The notes: a model not told the origin generated them from the sequence alone. A stretch of DNA of 64,000 bases from Variovorax ginsengisoli (GCF_030811835.1 NZ_JAUSRO010000007.1:124001-188000), one strand, 5' to 3'; counted from the stretch's first letter, positions 9,500 to 17,355 are shown. A program made the numbers and translations.

Positions 9500-10108
9500 A
9501 TGCAAAAGATGCAGTTGATCGGAAGAACCCCCTTGTTTTGCGCCATGGTCGCCGCATGGCTGATCGTGCAGTCACCCCTGTCACGGGCCCAGGTCGGCGC
9601 TACCGATCCACAGGCCACGACCAGGGCGTGTCCATCCATCCTGCAACACACCTTCGCCCGGCTGCAAGACGAAAAACCCCAGAACCTGTGTCAGTACACA
9701 GGCCGGGTGGTGTTGATCGTCAATACAGCGAGCTTCTGTGGGTTTACGCCGCAATACAAGGGCCTGGAGGCGCTCGACGGCAAATATCGATCCCGCGGCC
9801 TGGTGGTTCTGGGATTTCCTTCGAACGACTTTTCCCAGGAAAGCGGCTCGAACAAGGAGATTGCCGATTTTTGCGAGAGCACGTTCGGCGTCAAATTCCC
9901 GATGTTCGCCAAATCGTCGGTACGGGGTGACGACGCCAGCCCGCTGTTCAAGCAACTGGCCCAGGTCTCGGGCACCACGCCCAAATGGAACTTCTACAAG
10001 TACCTGATCGGCCGCGATGGCAAGGTGGTGGCGGCCTGGTCCAGCCTGACTGCGCCCGACGACAAGGCCTTCGTCCGCGCGATCGAGGCGCAACTCGGAC
10101 AAAAATAA
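9500..10108 (+). CDS. Glutathione peroxidase-family thiol peroxidase with signal peptide
   Basis: A 202-aa protein that starts with a hydrophobic export signal (residues about 1-31, ending SRAQ), so it is probably periplasmic. The GPx core has the catalytic-Cys motif NTASFCGFTPQY (Cys near residue 79, not selenocysteine), GFPSNDF and the conserved Trp in KWNFYKYLIG. Non-seleno bacterial GPx enzymes reduce hydrogen peroxide and lipid hydroperoxides, usually with thioredoxin. A cysteine in IADFCES is a candidate resolving residue. The export signal is notable because most bacterial BtuE-like GPx proteins are cytoplasmic. The start at 9500 was chosen because it opens a compact signal peptide; ATG 9509 is an alternative. 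It lies upstream of a lipid-modification operon. Confidence 0.87.
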   Translation: MQKMQLIGRTPLFCAMVAAWLIVQSPLSRAQVGATDPQATTRACPSILQHTFARLQDEKPQNLCQYTGRVVLIVNTASFCGFTPQYKGLEALDGKYRSRGLVVLGFPSNDFSQESGSNKEIADFCESTFGVKFPMFAKSSVRGDDASPLFKQLAQVSGTTPKWNFYKYLIGRDGKVVAAWSSLTAPDDKAFVRAIEAQLGQK

Positions 10109-10257
10109 ATACTGTGCAGTTCACAAAAATACGAATCGGTATTAATATTGACCGATGCGTCCATCCATCGCCATTCCTGCCCTTTCTGCGCATCGCTCAG
10201 ATACAAATGTTTACCTGAGGGCAGGGAACCCGGCTGAGCGGGCTGGGCTCCTAAACG

Positions 10258-10280
10258 GACCGGACGCAGAAGGTCCGGTC
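10258..10280 (+). other. Perfect 8-bp hairpin upstream of the structured element
   Basis: The arms GACCGGAC (10258-10265) and GTCCGGTC (10273-10280) pair perfectly around the 7-nt loop GCAGAAG. A short TTTT follows at 10285-10288. It sits ten bases before the larger three-way junction and may be the first stem of the same RNA. It could also be the terminator of the glutathione peroxidase gene 150 bp upstream, but the U run is weak. Confidence 0.5.
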
Positions 10281-10289
10281 ATGGTTTTC

Positions 10290-10400
10290 ATGTTGCGAGG
10301 TCTTCCAGGCGCCCGTCGCCTGGATGCAATCCCGAGGCGATTCTTCTCCTCCTCCTCCCTCCCTCCCTCCTTCGCGTCGGGGCGCCTCGCAACATTTTTG
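10290..10400 (+). ncRNA. Candidate structured RNA: three-way junction with anti-Shine-Dalgarno loop and U-run
   Basis: An 11-bp closing stem pairs 10290-10300 with 10385-10395 perfectly (ATGTTGCGAGG with CCTCGCAACAT) and is followed by TTTT (10396-10399). Inside it are two hairpins. One is a perfect 8-bp stem, TCCAGGCG/CGCCTGGA (10304-10311/10317-10324). The other is a 10-bp stem with one mismatch (10331-10340/10372-10381) that displays an all-pyrimidine loop (10341-10372) built from CTCCTCC and CCCTCCCT runs. The pyrimidine loop matches the anti-Shine-Dalgarno sequence. It may be a free small RNA ending at the U run or a 5' leader of the operon that starts at 10451. The fold was found by hand; no energy calculation or conservation check was possible. 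Confidence 0.55.
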
Positions 10401-10450
10401 TCTTCGTGTTTCCAGGCGCTGCCGAGCTTGCAGCGCACCGGAGTTCAGTC

Positions 10451-11797
10451 GTGAGCGGCGCTTTCGCCGGGCCGTCCAGGGTGGCGGTGGTCGGCGCCGG
10501 CATCGCCGGTTTGTCGGCGGCCTATGCACTGCGCCACCAGGCGCAGGTCACGCTTTTCGAAGCAGGCGATTACTTCGGCGGACACGCACACACGGTCGAC
10601 ATCACGCTCGCCACGTCGGCCATCGACGCCACGCCTGTCCGCTACGGCGTGGACACCGGCTTCCTGGTCTACAACGACCGTACCTATCCCGAGTTGATCG
10701 GGCTGCTGGCCGAGCTGGGCGTGGACACGGCGGCTTCCGACATGTCTTTTTCGGTGCAGGCTCCGCGCGGCGGCGGCGGTCGGCTCGAATGGAGCGGCAA
10801 CAATCTGTCCACCGTGTTCGCGCAGCGCCGCAACCTGCTCGATGGCCGGTTCATCGGCATGCTCGCCGACCTGCTTCGTTTCAACAGGCTCACCACCCGC
10901 ATCGCCCAGGAGGGCACGGAGCAGCAGTGGGCCCAGCCGCTGCGCGAATTCCTGGACGTGCACCGCTTCGGCGCTGCGTTCCGCGATTGGTATTTCCTGC
11001 CCATGATGGGATGCATCTGGAGCTGCCCGACGCAGCAGATGCTCGAATTTCCGGTCGCCACCATGATCCGCTTCTGCCATAACCACGGGCTGATCCAGAT
11101 CGCCAACCGACCGCAATGGCGCACGGTGCGCGGCGGCTCCCGGCACTATGTGGAGAAGATCGTTGCCACGCTCGATGACGCGCGCCTGTCCACGCCGGTG
11201 CGGCGCGTCACCCGCGCGCCCCATGGCGTGCTGGTGTCGACCGATCGCGGCACCGAGCGCTTCGACCATCTCGTGCTGGCCACGCATTCCGACCAGTCCC
11301 TGGCGCTGCTGGCAGACGCCTCGCCCGCCGAGCGGGCCACGCTGGGCGCCATCCGCTTCCAGTCCAACCGGGCCGTGTTGCACACCGATGCTTCGGTGCT
11401 GCCACAACGGCAGTCCGCCTGGGCCGCCTGGAACTACGAGGCTGCGGGGGCAGCGACTGCCGATGGCAGCGCGAGCGTCTGCCTGCACTACCTGCTCAAC
11501 AAGCTGCAGCCGCTGCCCTGGTCGCAGCCGGTGGTGGTTTCGCTGAATCCGGTTCGGCCGATTCCGCGTAGTCAGGTCATGGCGGAATACGACTATGCCC
11601 ATCCTGTGTTCGACCTGGCGGCCATCCGTGCCCAGGATGACGTGCGTGCGCTGCAGGGCGAACGGCACACCTGGTTCGCCGGTGCGTGGATGGGCTATGG
11701 CTTCCACGAGGACGGGCTCAAGGCCGGTTTGGCGGCTGCAGCCGGCGTGCGCGAGCGTCTCGCCGCCAGCGACGGCGTTGCAAGGCGTGCGGCATGA
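10451..11797 (+). CDS. FAD/NAD(P)-dependent oxidoreductase (flavin amine-oxidase type) of the CFA-linked cluster
   Basis: A 448-aa flavoprotein with an N-terminal dinucleotide-binding motif VAVVGAGIAGLSAAYAL at about residues 12-28, and the acidic ribose-binding residue in LFEAGDYFGGHAHTVD. The C-terminal FAD contact region is GAWMGYGFHEDGLKAGL. It is the usual first gene of clusters with DUF1365 and cyclopropane-fatty-acid synthase. From memory it corresponds to the RSP_1091-type protein of Rhodobacter sphaeroides, in a regulon controlled by RpoE-ChrR during singlet-oxygen stress. The GTG start at 10451 has GGAG eight bases upstream; an in-frame GTG at 10406 lacks a ribosome site. The stop overlaps the DUF1365 gene by 4 bp. 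The redox substrate is not established, but membrane lipid is likely. Confidence 0.88.
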   Translation: MSGAFAGPSRVAVVGAGIAGLSAAYALRHQAQVTLFEAGDYFGGHAHTVDITLATSAIDATPVRYGVDTGFLVYNDRTYPELIGLLAELGVDTAASDMSFSVQAPRGGGGRLEWSGNNLSTVFAQRRNLLDGRFIGMLADLLRFNRLTTRIAQEGTEQQWAQPLREFLDVHRFGAAFRDWYFLPMMGCIWSCPTQQMLEFPVATMIRFCHNHGLIQIANRPQWRTVRGGSRHYVEKIVATLDDARLSTPVRRVTRAPHGVLVSTDRGTERFDHLVLATHSDQSLALLADASPAERATLGAIRFQSNRAVLHTDASVLPQRQSAWAAWNYEAAGAATADGSASVCLHYLLNKLQPLPWSQPVVVSLNPVRPIPRSQVMAEYDYAHPVFDLAAIRAQDDVRALQGERHTWFAGAWMGYGFHEDGLKAGLAAAAGVRERLAASDGVARRAA

Positions 11798-12657
11798 CCT
11801 TGCCGGTGGACAGCCTGGCGCAAGCCCCCGCGGGCGTGCAAGCGGCGGCCGAGCCGGATACCGCGCCGCGCATGCAGCCGCCCGTGGCCTTGCTGGGTTT
11901 CGGCGAAGTGCGCCACACCCGGCTGCGCCCGGCGCGCAATGCATTCACCTATCCGACCTATTTCCTGATGCTGCCGATGCGCGCGCTGCGTGCCGAGGGC
12001 AGCCAGGCGCTCGCACTCAATCGCTGGGGCGCGCTGTCCTTTCATGATGCCGACCACGGCGACGGCCGCGGCCCCGCGCAGGGTGGGGCGCTCGGCTGGC
12101 TCGACGCGCTTCTGGCTGCGCACCGCATCCACGATGCAACGGGCGAGGTGTGGCTGCACTGTTACCCGCGCGTGCTCGGCTACACCTTCAAGCCGGTGAG
12201 CTTCTGGTATTGCCACACGGCCCAAGGGGCGTTGCGTGCCATCGTGGTCGAGGTCAACAACACCTTCGGCGAACGCCACTGTTATCTGCTGGACTATCCG
12301 GTCTACGGCATGGAACTGCGCGCCACCAAGGCCTTTCACGTTTCGCCTTTCTGCAGGATCGAGGGCGGGTACCGCTTTCGCTTCTTTGTCGATGAGCACC
12401 GCACCCGCACGGTGGTGCGCATCGACCACGACGACGCCGACGGCCCGCTGCTGGAAACCAGCGTCAGCGGCACGCTCGTGCCCCTGGACACCGCCAGCAA
12501 GCGCCGCGCGCTCTGGCGCTACCCGGCGATGACCATCGGGGTCATCGTTCGTATCCACTGGCAGGCCGCCAAGCTCTGGCTGCGGCGCGTGCCCTTTGTC
12601 GCCAAGCCGGTCCCGCCCGACCGCTTCGTCTCCCACGGACAGACGCCGAAGCCATGA
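11794..12657 (+). CDS. DUF1365 family protein
   Basis: A 287-aa protein with the DUF1365 hallmarks HTRLRPARNAFTYPTYFLML near the N-terminus, CYPRVLGYTFKPVSFWYC in the middle and a C-terminal IHWQAAKLWLRRVP stretch. The family is nearly always beside the FAD oxidoreductase and a CFA-synthase homologue, and its biochemical role is unknown. Repeated His/Cys/Tyr residues in the central motif could bind a metal or lipid, which is speculation. It begins with an ATGA overlap and ends with another, so translation of the three genes is coupled. Confidence 0.92.
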   Translation: MTLPVDSLAQAPAGVQAAAEPDTAPRMQPPVALLGFGEVRHTRLRPARNAFTYPTYFLMLPMRALRAEGSQALALNRWGALSFHDADHGDGRGPAQGGALGWLDALLAAHRIHDATGEVWLHCYPRVLGYTFKPVSFWYCHTAQGALRAIVVEVNNTFGERHCYLLDYPVYGMELRATKAFHVSPFCRIEGGYRFRFFVDEHRTRTVVRIDHDDADGPLLETSVSGTLVPLDTASKRRALWRYPAMTIGVIVRIHWQAAKLWLRRVPFVAKPVPPDRFVSHGQTPKP

Positions 12658-13868
12658 ACTCGATCACCACCGCCCCTCGTTTTTCCGTGCCCCGGGACGC
12701 ACCGGCCGCCGCCCGCACCGTGCTCGGTCTGCTGCAGCGCCTGGCCCATGGCTCGCTCACCGTGAGCCTGCCCGATGGCTCCGTGCAGCACTTCGGTGCC
12801 GCGCCCGGCAGCGGCCCCACCGCATCGATGACGCTGCGCAACTGGGCGCCTTGCAAGGCCGCGCTCAAGTCGGGCGACATCGGATTTGCCGAGAGCTACA
12901 TCGCCGGCGACTGGACCACGCCCAATCTCACGGACCTGCTCAAGGTGTTCATCGCCAACCGGCGCGCCATCGAGGACGTGGTCTACGGCAGCTGGTTCGG
13001 CCGGCTGGTGTACCGCGTGCGGCACCTGATGCACCGCAACAGCAAGGCAGGCAGCTCGCGCAACATCCATGCGCACTACGACCTGGGCAATGCGTTCTAC
13101 AAGCTGTGGCTCGACGAGACGATGAACTACTCGTCGGCCTGGTTCAATGGCAACTTCAGCCAGCCGATGCGCGACGCGCAGGACGCCAAGGTCGAGCGTG
13201 CGCTGCAACTGGTGCACGTGCAGCCCGGAGACCGGGTGCTGGAGATCGGCTGCGGCTGGGGCGCGCTGGCGGAGATGGGCGCGCGAAACTTCGGCGCGCA
13301 TGTGACCGGCGTCACCCTGTCGACCGAACAGTTGGCGTTCGCCCAGGAGCGCACGGCCGGGCTTCAGGTCGACCTGCGGCTGCAGGACTATCGCGACATT
13401 CAGGATGCACCTTTCGACGCCATCTGTTCCATCGAGATGGTCGAGGCCGTGGGCCGCGAATATTGGCCCGCCTATTTCAGCACGGTGAGCCGACTGCTCA
13501 AGCCCGGCGGCCATGCCTGCGTCCAGAGCATCGTGATCGACGATGCGCTCTTCGATCGCTACATCGACTCGACCGACTTCATCCAGCAGTACATCTTTCC
13601 GGGCGGCTGCCTGCCGTGCCCGCGCGAGTTCTGGCGCGCCGCCGAGGCGGCCGGGCTGGAGGTGGTCGACGAATTCGGCTTCGGTGCGGACTATGCCGAG
13701 ACGCTTCGCCGCTGGCGCGAAGACTTCCTGGGCGAACGTCATCGCATCCTGCAGCTTGGCTTCGATGAAAGGTTCATGCGGATATGGGAGTTCTACCTCG
13801 CCTACTGCGAAGCGGCCTTCGCGCAGGGCAACATCGACGTGGTGCAGTACACGCTGCGCAAGCGCTGA
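12654..13868 (+). CDS. cfa: Cyclopropane-fatty-acyl-phospholipid synthase family methyltransferase
   Basis: A 404-aa SAM-dependent methyltransferase. An N-terminal lipid-binding region (residues about 20-125, GFAESYIAGDWTTPNLTDLL) precedes the class-I SAM domain with LEIGCGWGALAE near residue 195. The family motifs HYDLGNAFYKLWLDETMNYS, SIEMVEAVG and FIQQYIFPGGCLP follow. Such enzymes add a methylene or methyl group to double bonds of membrane unsaturated fatty acids. Members of this cluster type can make other products; furan fatty acid synthesis in alphaproteobacteria involves related enzymes. It overlaps the DUF1365 stop by 4 bp and ends in TGATG with the next gene. Confidence 0.93.
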   Translation: MNSITTAPRFSVPRDAPAAARTVLGLLQRLAHGSLTVSLPDGSVQHFGAAPGSGPTASMTLRNWAPCKAALKSGDIGFAESYIAGDWTTPNLTDLLKVFIANRRAIEDVVYGSWFGRLVYRVRHLMHRNSKAGSSRNIHAHYDLGNAFYKLWLDETMNYSSAWFNGNFSQPMRDAQDAKVERALQLVHVQPGDRVLEIGCGWGALAEMGARNFGAHVTGVTLSTEQLAFAQERTAGLQVDLRLQDYRDIQDAPFDAICSIEMVEAVGREYWPAYFSTVSRLLKPGGHACVQSIVIDDALFDRYIDSTDFIQQYIFPGGCLPCPREFWRAAEAAGLEVVDEFGFGADYAETLRRWREDFLGERHRILQLGFDERFMRIWEFYLAYCEAAFAQGNIDVVQYTLRKR

Positions 13869-14473
13869 TGCGCGCCGCCGTTGCCCCGACCCGGGCCACC
13901 GCTGCGCGCGTGTTCGGGCTCGTGACGCTCTGTGCGGCGACCGGCCTGGCGCCTGCGCAACCGGTCACACCGGCACCGGCGTCCGGCGCTGCTGCCGACG
14001 CGTCCGCCTGGCGCAGCGCACTCCCAGGCGCCCAACGCGTGGCGACCACCCGGCTGACGGTGTGGGGCTTCCAGGTGTACGACGTCACGCTCTGGATCAC
14101 GGATGGCTTTTCGCCCGACCGCTGGGCCCAGCGCCCGTTCGCGCTCGAACTGAACTACCTGCGGGACTTCGACGGCGCGGACATCGCCCAGCGTTCGCTG
14201 GATGAAATGCGGCGCTCGGCGCCCATCCCGTCTGCACAGGCGGCACGCTGGCTGCAGGCCATGCAGGCGACTTTTCCCGATGTGAAGAAGGGCGACCGCC
14301 TGGTGGGCGTGCATGCGCCCGGCAGCGGGGCACGCTTTTTCCACAACGGCGCGCCCGTGGGCGAGGTGCGCGACGCGGCATTCGCCGAGCGTTTCTTTGC
14401 CATCTGGCTGGGTGCCCAGACGTCCGAGCCCGCCATGCGCGACGCACTGCTGGCACCGCTGGCAGCGCGCTGA
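13868..14473 (+). CDS. Chalcone isomerase-like domain protein, exported
   Basis: A 201-aa protein with an N-terminal signal sequence (residues about 1-32, ending APAQ) and a single chalcone-isomerase-like domain: RVATTRLTVWGFQVYDVTLW, LNYLRDFDGADIAQRSLDEM, and a C-terminal FAERFFAIWLG. In plants this fold includes fatty-acid-binding proteins, and bacterial homologues are exported proteins of unknown role that recur in this CFA-type cluster. The plant catalytic residues are not evident, so flavonoid isomerisation should not be assumed; fatty-acid binding is a better guess. The start overlaps the CFA synthase stop by one base (TGATG). A 34-bp gap follows before the transporter. Confidence 0.85.
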   Translation: MRAAVAPTRATAARVFGLVTLCAATGLAPAQPVTPAPASGAAADASAWRSALPGAQRVATTRLTVWGFQVYDVTLWITDGFSPDRWAQRPFALELNYLRDFDGADIAQRSLDEMRRSAPIPSAQAARWLQAMQATFPDVKKGDRLVGVHAPGSGARFFHNGAPVGEVRDAAFAERFFAIWLGAQTSEPAMRDALLAPLAAR

Positions 14474-14507
14474 GCCACACGGCCTCGCGCGTCGATCGAA
14501 TCACCAG

Positions 14508-15860
14508 ATGAGCACGGCTCCCCACTTCAGCCGCCTGGACGGGCTGCGCTATGGCCTGCTCGGCCTGCCGCTGGCCTTTGTCGCGCTGCCGCTCTACGTG
14601 CTGCTGCCCAACCACTACGCGCGTGCCTACGGCGTGTCGCTCACCGCGCTGGGCGCCGTGCTGCTGGCCGTGCGCCTGTTCGACGCGGTGGTCGACCCAT
14701 GGCTCGGGCGCCTGAGCGACCGGCTCTTCGCGCGGTCGCCGCGGGCGGTGCTCAACGCCGGTGCAGCGGCGGCGGCTGTGCTCGCGATGGGTTTCGCGCT
14801 GCTCTTCTTCCCCGAATGGCTGGTCGACCCGGCGCGCGAAAGCATGCTGCTGGCGACCACGGCCGCGCTGCTGGCCATCACCTACCTGGGCTACAGCGCG
14901 CTCGGCATCGCGCACCAGTCCTGGGGTGCCATGCTCGGCGGCGACGCCCTCCAGCGCAGCCGCATCGTCGGTTGGCGCGAGTCGCTCGGCCTGGCCGGCG
15001 TGGTGCTGGCATCGGCCGTGCCCACGCTCGCCGGGCTGGGGCCGATGGTGGTCCTGTTCGTGCTGGCGCTGGCCGCTGGCTGGTTCGCCTGGACCCGTGC
15101 GCCGCGTCCGGCGCCAAAGGCCATGCCGAGCGCGGCGGATCCAGCGCCCGGCGCGCGGGCAGCGGCGCACGGGCGCGACCTGCGGCTGCCGCTGCGTCGC
15201 CCGGCCTTCCGTCGCCTGCTGCTGGTGTTCGTGCTCAATGGCATCGCCAGCGCCATTCCTGCCACGCTGGTGCTTTTCTTCGTGCAAGACCGCCTGCAGG
15301 CGCCGGCCGGCATGGAGCCGGCCTTCCTCGGCCTCTATTTCGTCTGCGCAGCCGCATCGATTCCGCTGTGGCTGCGCGCGGTATCGCGCTGGGGCCTGGC
15401 GCGCACCTGGCTGGCCGGCATGGTGCTGTCGATGGCGGTCTTCGCCTGGGCCGGCGTCATGGGCGCGGGCGATGCGTGGCCGTTTCTCGCGGTTTGCGCG
15501 CTGTCGGGCATCGCCCTGGGCACCGACCTCGTGGTGCCCGGCGCGCTGCTGGCGGGCGTGATCGCCGATGCGCGCGACCAGGATGCGGCAGGCGCGTACT
15601 TCGGCTGGTGGAATTTCGCGACCAAGCTCAATCTCGCGCTGGCCGCCGGCCTGGCGTTGCCGCTGCTCGGGCTGGCCGGCTATGCGCCGGGTGTGCGCGA
15701 CGCCGGTGCGCTCGGTGCACTGACGCTTGCCTATTGCCTCCTGCCCTGCATGCTCAAGCTGATGGCCGCTGCGGCGCTCTGGGCGCTGGTGATCCGTCCT
15801 TCCTCTTCTTTCCATTCCCCTTCTCCTGATTCTTCCGATCTCCCGAAAGCCCTCTCATGA
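14508..15860 (+). CDS. MFS transporter, GPH (glycoside-pentoside-hexuronide) type
   Basis: A 450-aa polytopic membrane protein with about twelve predicted hydrophobic segments. The loop DPWLGRLSDRL between helices 2 and 3 is the classic MFS/GPH motif A equivalent, and SWGAMLGGDALQRSRIVGWRE is characteristic of the MelB-like branch. Homologues in the same operon order are annotated as sodium/sugar symporters, but the setting suggests a lipid or lipid-precursor substrate. The last 25 residues are Ser/Pro-rich and come from a pyrimidine-rich DNA tract (15797-15840) before the next gene, so the tail may be dispensable. The stop overlaps the DUF3833 start by 4 bp. Confidence 0.87.
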   Translation: MSTAPHFSRLDGLRYGLLGLPLAFVALPLYVLLPNHYARAYGVSLTALGAVLLAVRLFDAVVDPWLGRLSDRLFARSPRAVLNAGAAAAAVLAMGFALLFFPEWLVDPARESMLLATTAALLAITYLGYSALGIAHQSWGAMLGGDALQRSRIVGWRESLGLAGVVLASAVPTLAGLGPMVVLFVLALAAGWFAWTRAPRPAPKAMPSAADPAPGARAAAHGRDLRLPLRRPAFRRLLLVFVLNGIASAIPATLVLFFVQDRLQAPAGMEPAFLGLYFVCAAASIPLWLRAVSRWGLARTWLAGMVLSMAVFAWAGVMGAGDAWPFLAVCALSGIALGTDLVVPGALLAGVIADARDQDAAGAYFGWWNFATKLNLALAAGLALPLLGLAGYAPGVRDAGALGALTLAYCLLPCMLKLMAAAALWALVIRPSSSFHSPSPDSSDLPKALS

Positions 15861-16393
15861 AATTCCGTCTCGGTCTTGCCACGTTGATGCTGGCGACCGC
15901 CACTGTGCTGATCGGCTGCGCGGCGCCCCAGCCGGCCGACTACGCGGCCGAACGTCCGGTGCTGTCGCTGCAGTCTTATTTCAACGGCCGGTTGCAGGCG
16001 CACGGCATGTTCCAGAACCGCGCGGGCAAGGTGGTCAAACGCTTCACGGTGGTGATGAACTGCAGCTGGAACGGCGACGAGGGCGTGCTCGACGAAGCCT
16101 TCACCTACAGCGACGGCAGCACCGGACGCCGTGTCTGGAAGCTCCAGGCGCTGCCCGACGGCCGCTTTACCGGCACGGCCGACGACGTCGTGGGCGTGGC
16201 CCGCGGCGAGCAGCGCGGCAATGCCTTCCACTGGACCTACACGCTCAGGCAGCCGGTCGACGACAACGTCTACGAGGTGCAGATGGACGACTGGATGTAC
16301 CTGGTCGATGGCAAGGTCATGCTCAATCGTGCCGAGATGAGCAAGTTCGGCGTGCGCGTGGGTGAGGTCACGCTCTCCTTCACCAAGCCATGA
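15857..16393 (+). CDS. DUF3833 lipoprotein
   Basis: A 178-aa lipoprotein with a signal peptide and lipobox VLIGC (Cys21). The body matches the DUF3833 pattern: LQSYFNGRLQAHGMFQNRAG, the strand-rich FTYSDGSTGRRVWKL, and YEVQMDDWMYLVDGKVMLNR. The family is probably a periplasmic or outer-membrane-anchored lipocalin-like barrel, but no activity is known. It is a constant member of clusters with FAD oxidoreductase, DUF1365 and CFA synthase. Both ends overlap neighbours by 4 bp, which fixes the start. Confidence 0.92.
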   Translation: MKFRLGLATLMLATATVLIGCAAPQPADYAAERPVLSLQSYFNGRLQAHGMFQNRAGKVVKRFTVVMNCSWNGDEGVLDEAFTYSDGSTGRRVWKLQALPDGRFTGTADDVVGVARGEQRGNAFHWTYTLRQPVDDNVYEVQMDDWMYLVDGKVMLNRAEMSKFGVRVGEVTLSFTKP

Positions 16394-17175
16394 GGCTGCT
16401 CGCGCCCTACAACCCGCCGATCGCCGACTGGCGCGACAAGCGGGTCTGGATCGTCGGCGCCTCCTCGGGCATCGGACATGCCACCGCCGTGGCGCTGCTG
16501 GCGCAGGGTGCGCGCGTGACGATGTCGGCGCGCCAGCGCGCGCCGCTCGACGCGCTGGCGGCCCGCCATCCGGCGCTGGCCACCGTGCTGCCGCTGGACG
16601 TCACCGACGCGGACGCCGTGCGCCAAGCCCACGCGGCGCTCGTTGCACAGGGGCCGGTCGACTTCGTGCTTTACTGTGCGGGCACCTACCAGGCGCTGCG
16701 TGCGGACGCCTTCGCGCTGGACGTGATGGTGGCGCACCAGCAGGTGAACTACGTGGGAGCGCTGCATGTGCTGGCCGTCGTTCTGCCTGACTTCGTGGCG
16801 CGCGGTGCCGGCCACGTGGCGCTCACGGCGAGCGTGGCGGGCTTTCGCGGGTTGCCGCAGAGCCTGGCCTATGGGCCGACCAAGGCCGCGCTCACCAACC
16901 TGGCCGAGGTGCTGTACGCCGACCTGCACCGGCGCGGCATCGGCGTGAGCGTGGTCCAGCCGGGCTTCGTCGAGACGCCACTGACGGCGCAGAACGAGTT
17001 CAGGATGCCCGCGCTCATCCAGCCGGCCGAGGCCGCGGCCGACATGCTCGCCGGCTGGGCGGCGGGGGACTTCGAGATCCATTTTCCGAAGCGCTTCACC
17101 TGGTGGATGAAGCTGCTGCGCGTGCTGCCTTATCGGCTTTATTTCGCGGCGGTGCAGCGGGTGACGGGGCTCTGA
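16390..17175 (+). CDS. Short-chain dehydrogenase/reductase
   Basis: A 261-aa classical SDR with the NAD(P)-binding motif VGASSGIG at about residues 22-29, a catalytic Ser in LTASVAGFRG and the YGPTK motif (Tyr160, Lys164). The basic residues after the first strand (MSARQR) suggest NADP preference. The C-terminal MKLLRVLPYRLYFAAVQRV is hydrophobic and amphipathic and may associate with the membrane. As the last gene of the seven-gene lipid cluster it could reduce or oxidise a modified fatty acyl group. The ATG overlaps the DUF3833 stop (ATGA). Confidence 0.92.
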   Translation: MRLLAPYNPPIADWRDKRVWIVGASSGIGHATAVALLAQGARVTMSARQRAPLDALAARHPALATVLPLDVTDADAVRQAHAALVAQGPVDFVLYCAGTYQALRADAFALDVMVAHQQVNYVGALHVLAVVLPDFVARGAGHVALTASVAGFRGLPQSLAYGPTKAALTNLAEVLYADLHRRGIGVSVVQPGFVETPLTAQNEFRMPALIQPAEAAADMLAGWAAGDFEIHFPKRFTWWMKLLRVLPYRLYFAAVQRVTGL

Positions 17176-17232
17176 GTCCAATGTCCCGGCCGGTGCGCCG
17201 GGTTAGGCGCTGCCGCGTGTCGAGCCGCGCCC

Positions 17233-17238
17233 TACAAT
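17233..17238 (+). promoter_or_regulatory. Possible -10 element for yajC-secDF
   Basis: TACAAT lies 118 bp before the chosen yajC start, in an otherwise GC-rich spacer. No good -35 is visible (CTGCCG at the right distance). It is the only promoter-like hexamer in the 180-bp gap between the SDR gene and yajC. Confidence 0.35.
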
Positions 17239-17355
17239 GCCGGGTGCTGTGCGCGGCCTCGCCCGCGCCGATCGGCCGCATCCTGCGGTCGCGCAGGCGG
17301 CGCGTGAATGCCACGCACCGCAATCCCTGTTTTCTCTCTTCTGCTGGAGACTTCC

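Larger units (their letters stand above)
10109..10450. other. 342-bp gene-free stretch holding a structured RNA candidate
   Basis: No convincing coding sequence lies here. A 99-codon frame crosses it but has no family resemblance and is interrupted by low-complexity pyrimidine sequence. The first part (10109-10200) is relatively AT-rich and is a possible promoter region for the downstream operon, although I find no clear -35/-10 pair. The second part (10258-10400) folds strongly and is listed separately. The last 50 bases lead to the GTG start of the FAD oxidoreductase. Confidence 0.7.

Noticed and set aside
10225..10254. GGAACC...TCCTAA as a sigma-E promoter for the lipid cluster.
   Set aside because: The spacing is about one base too long for the E. 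coli-type consensus and the -10 is weak. I could not support it, and the ChrR-type TGATC element is also not seen.
10155..10454. A 99-codon open frame across the gene-free stretch.
   Set aside because: It has no family resemblance, runs through the pyrimidine repeat and hairpins, and has no ribosome site. The RNA reading explains the sequence better.
13868..14473. Flavonoid (chalcone) isomerase activity for the chalcone-isomerase-like protein.
   Set aside because: Bacterial members of this family are exported proteins lacking evident plant catalytic residues, and no flavonoid genes are nearby.
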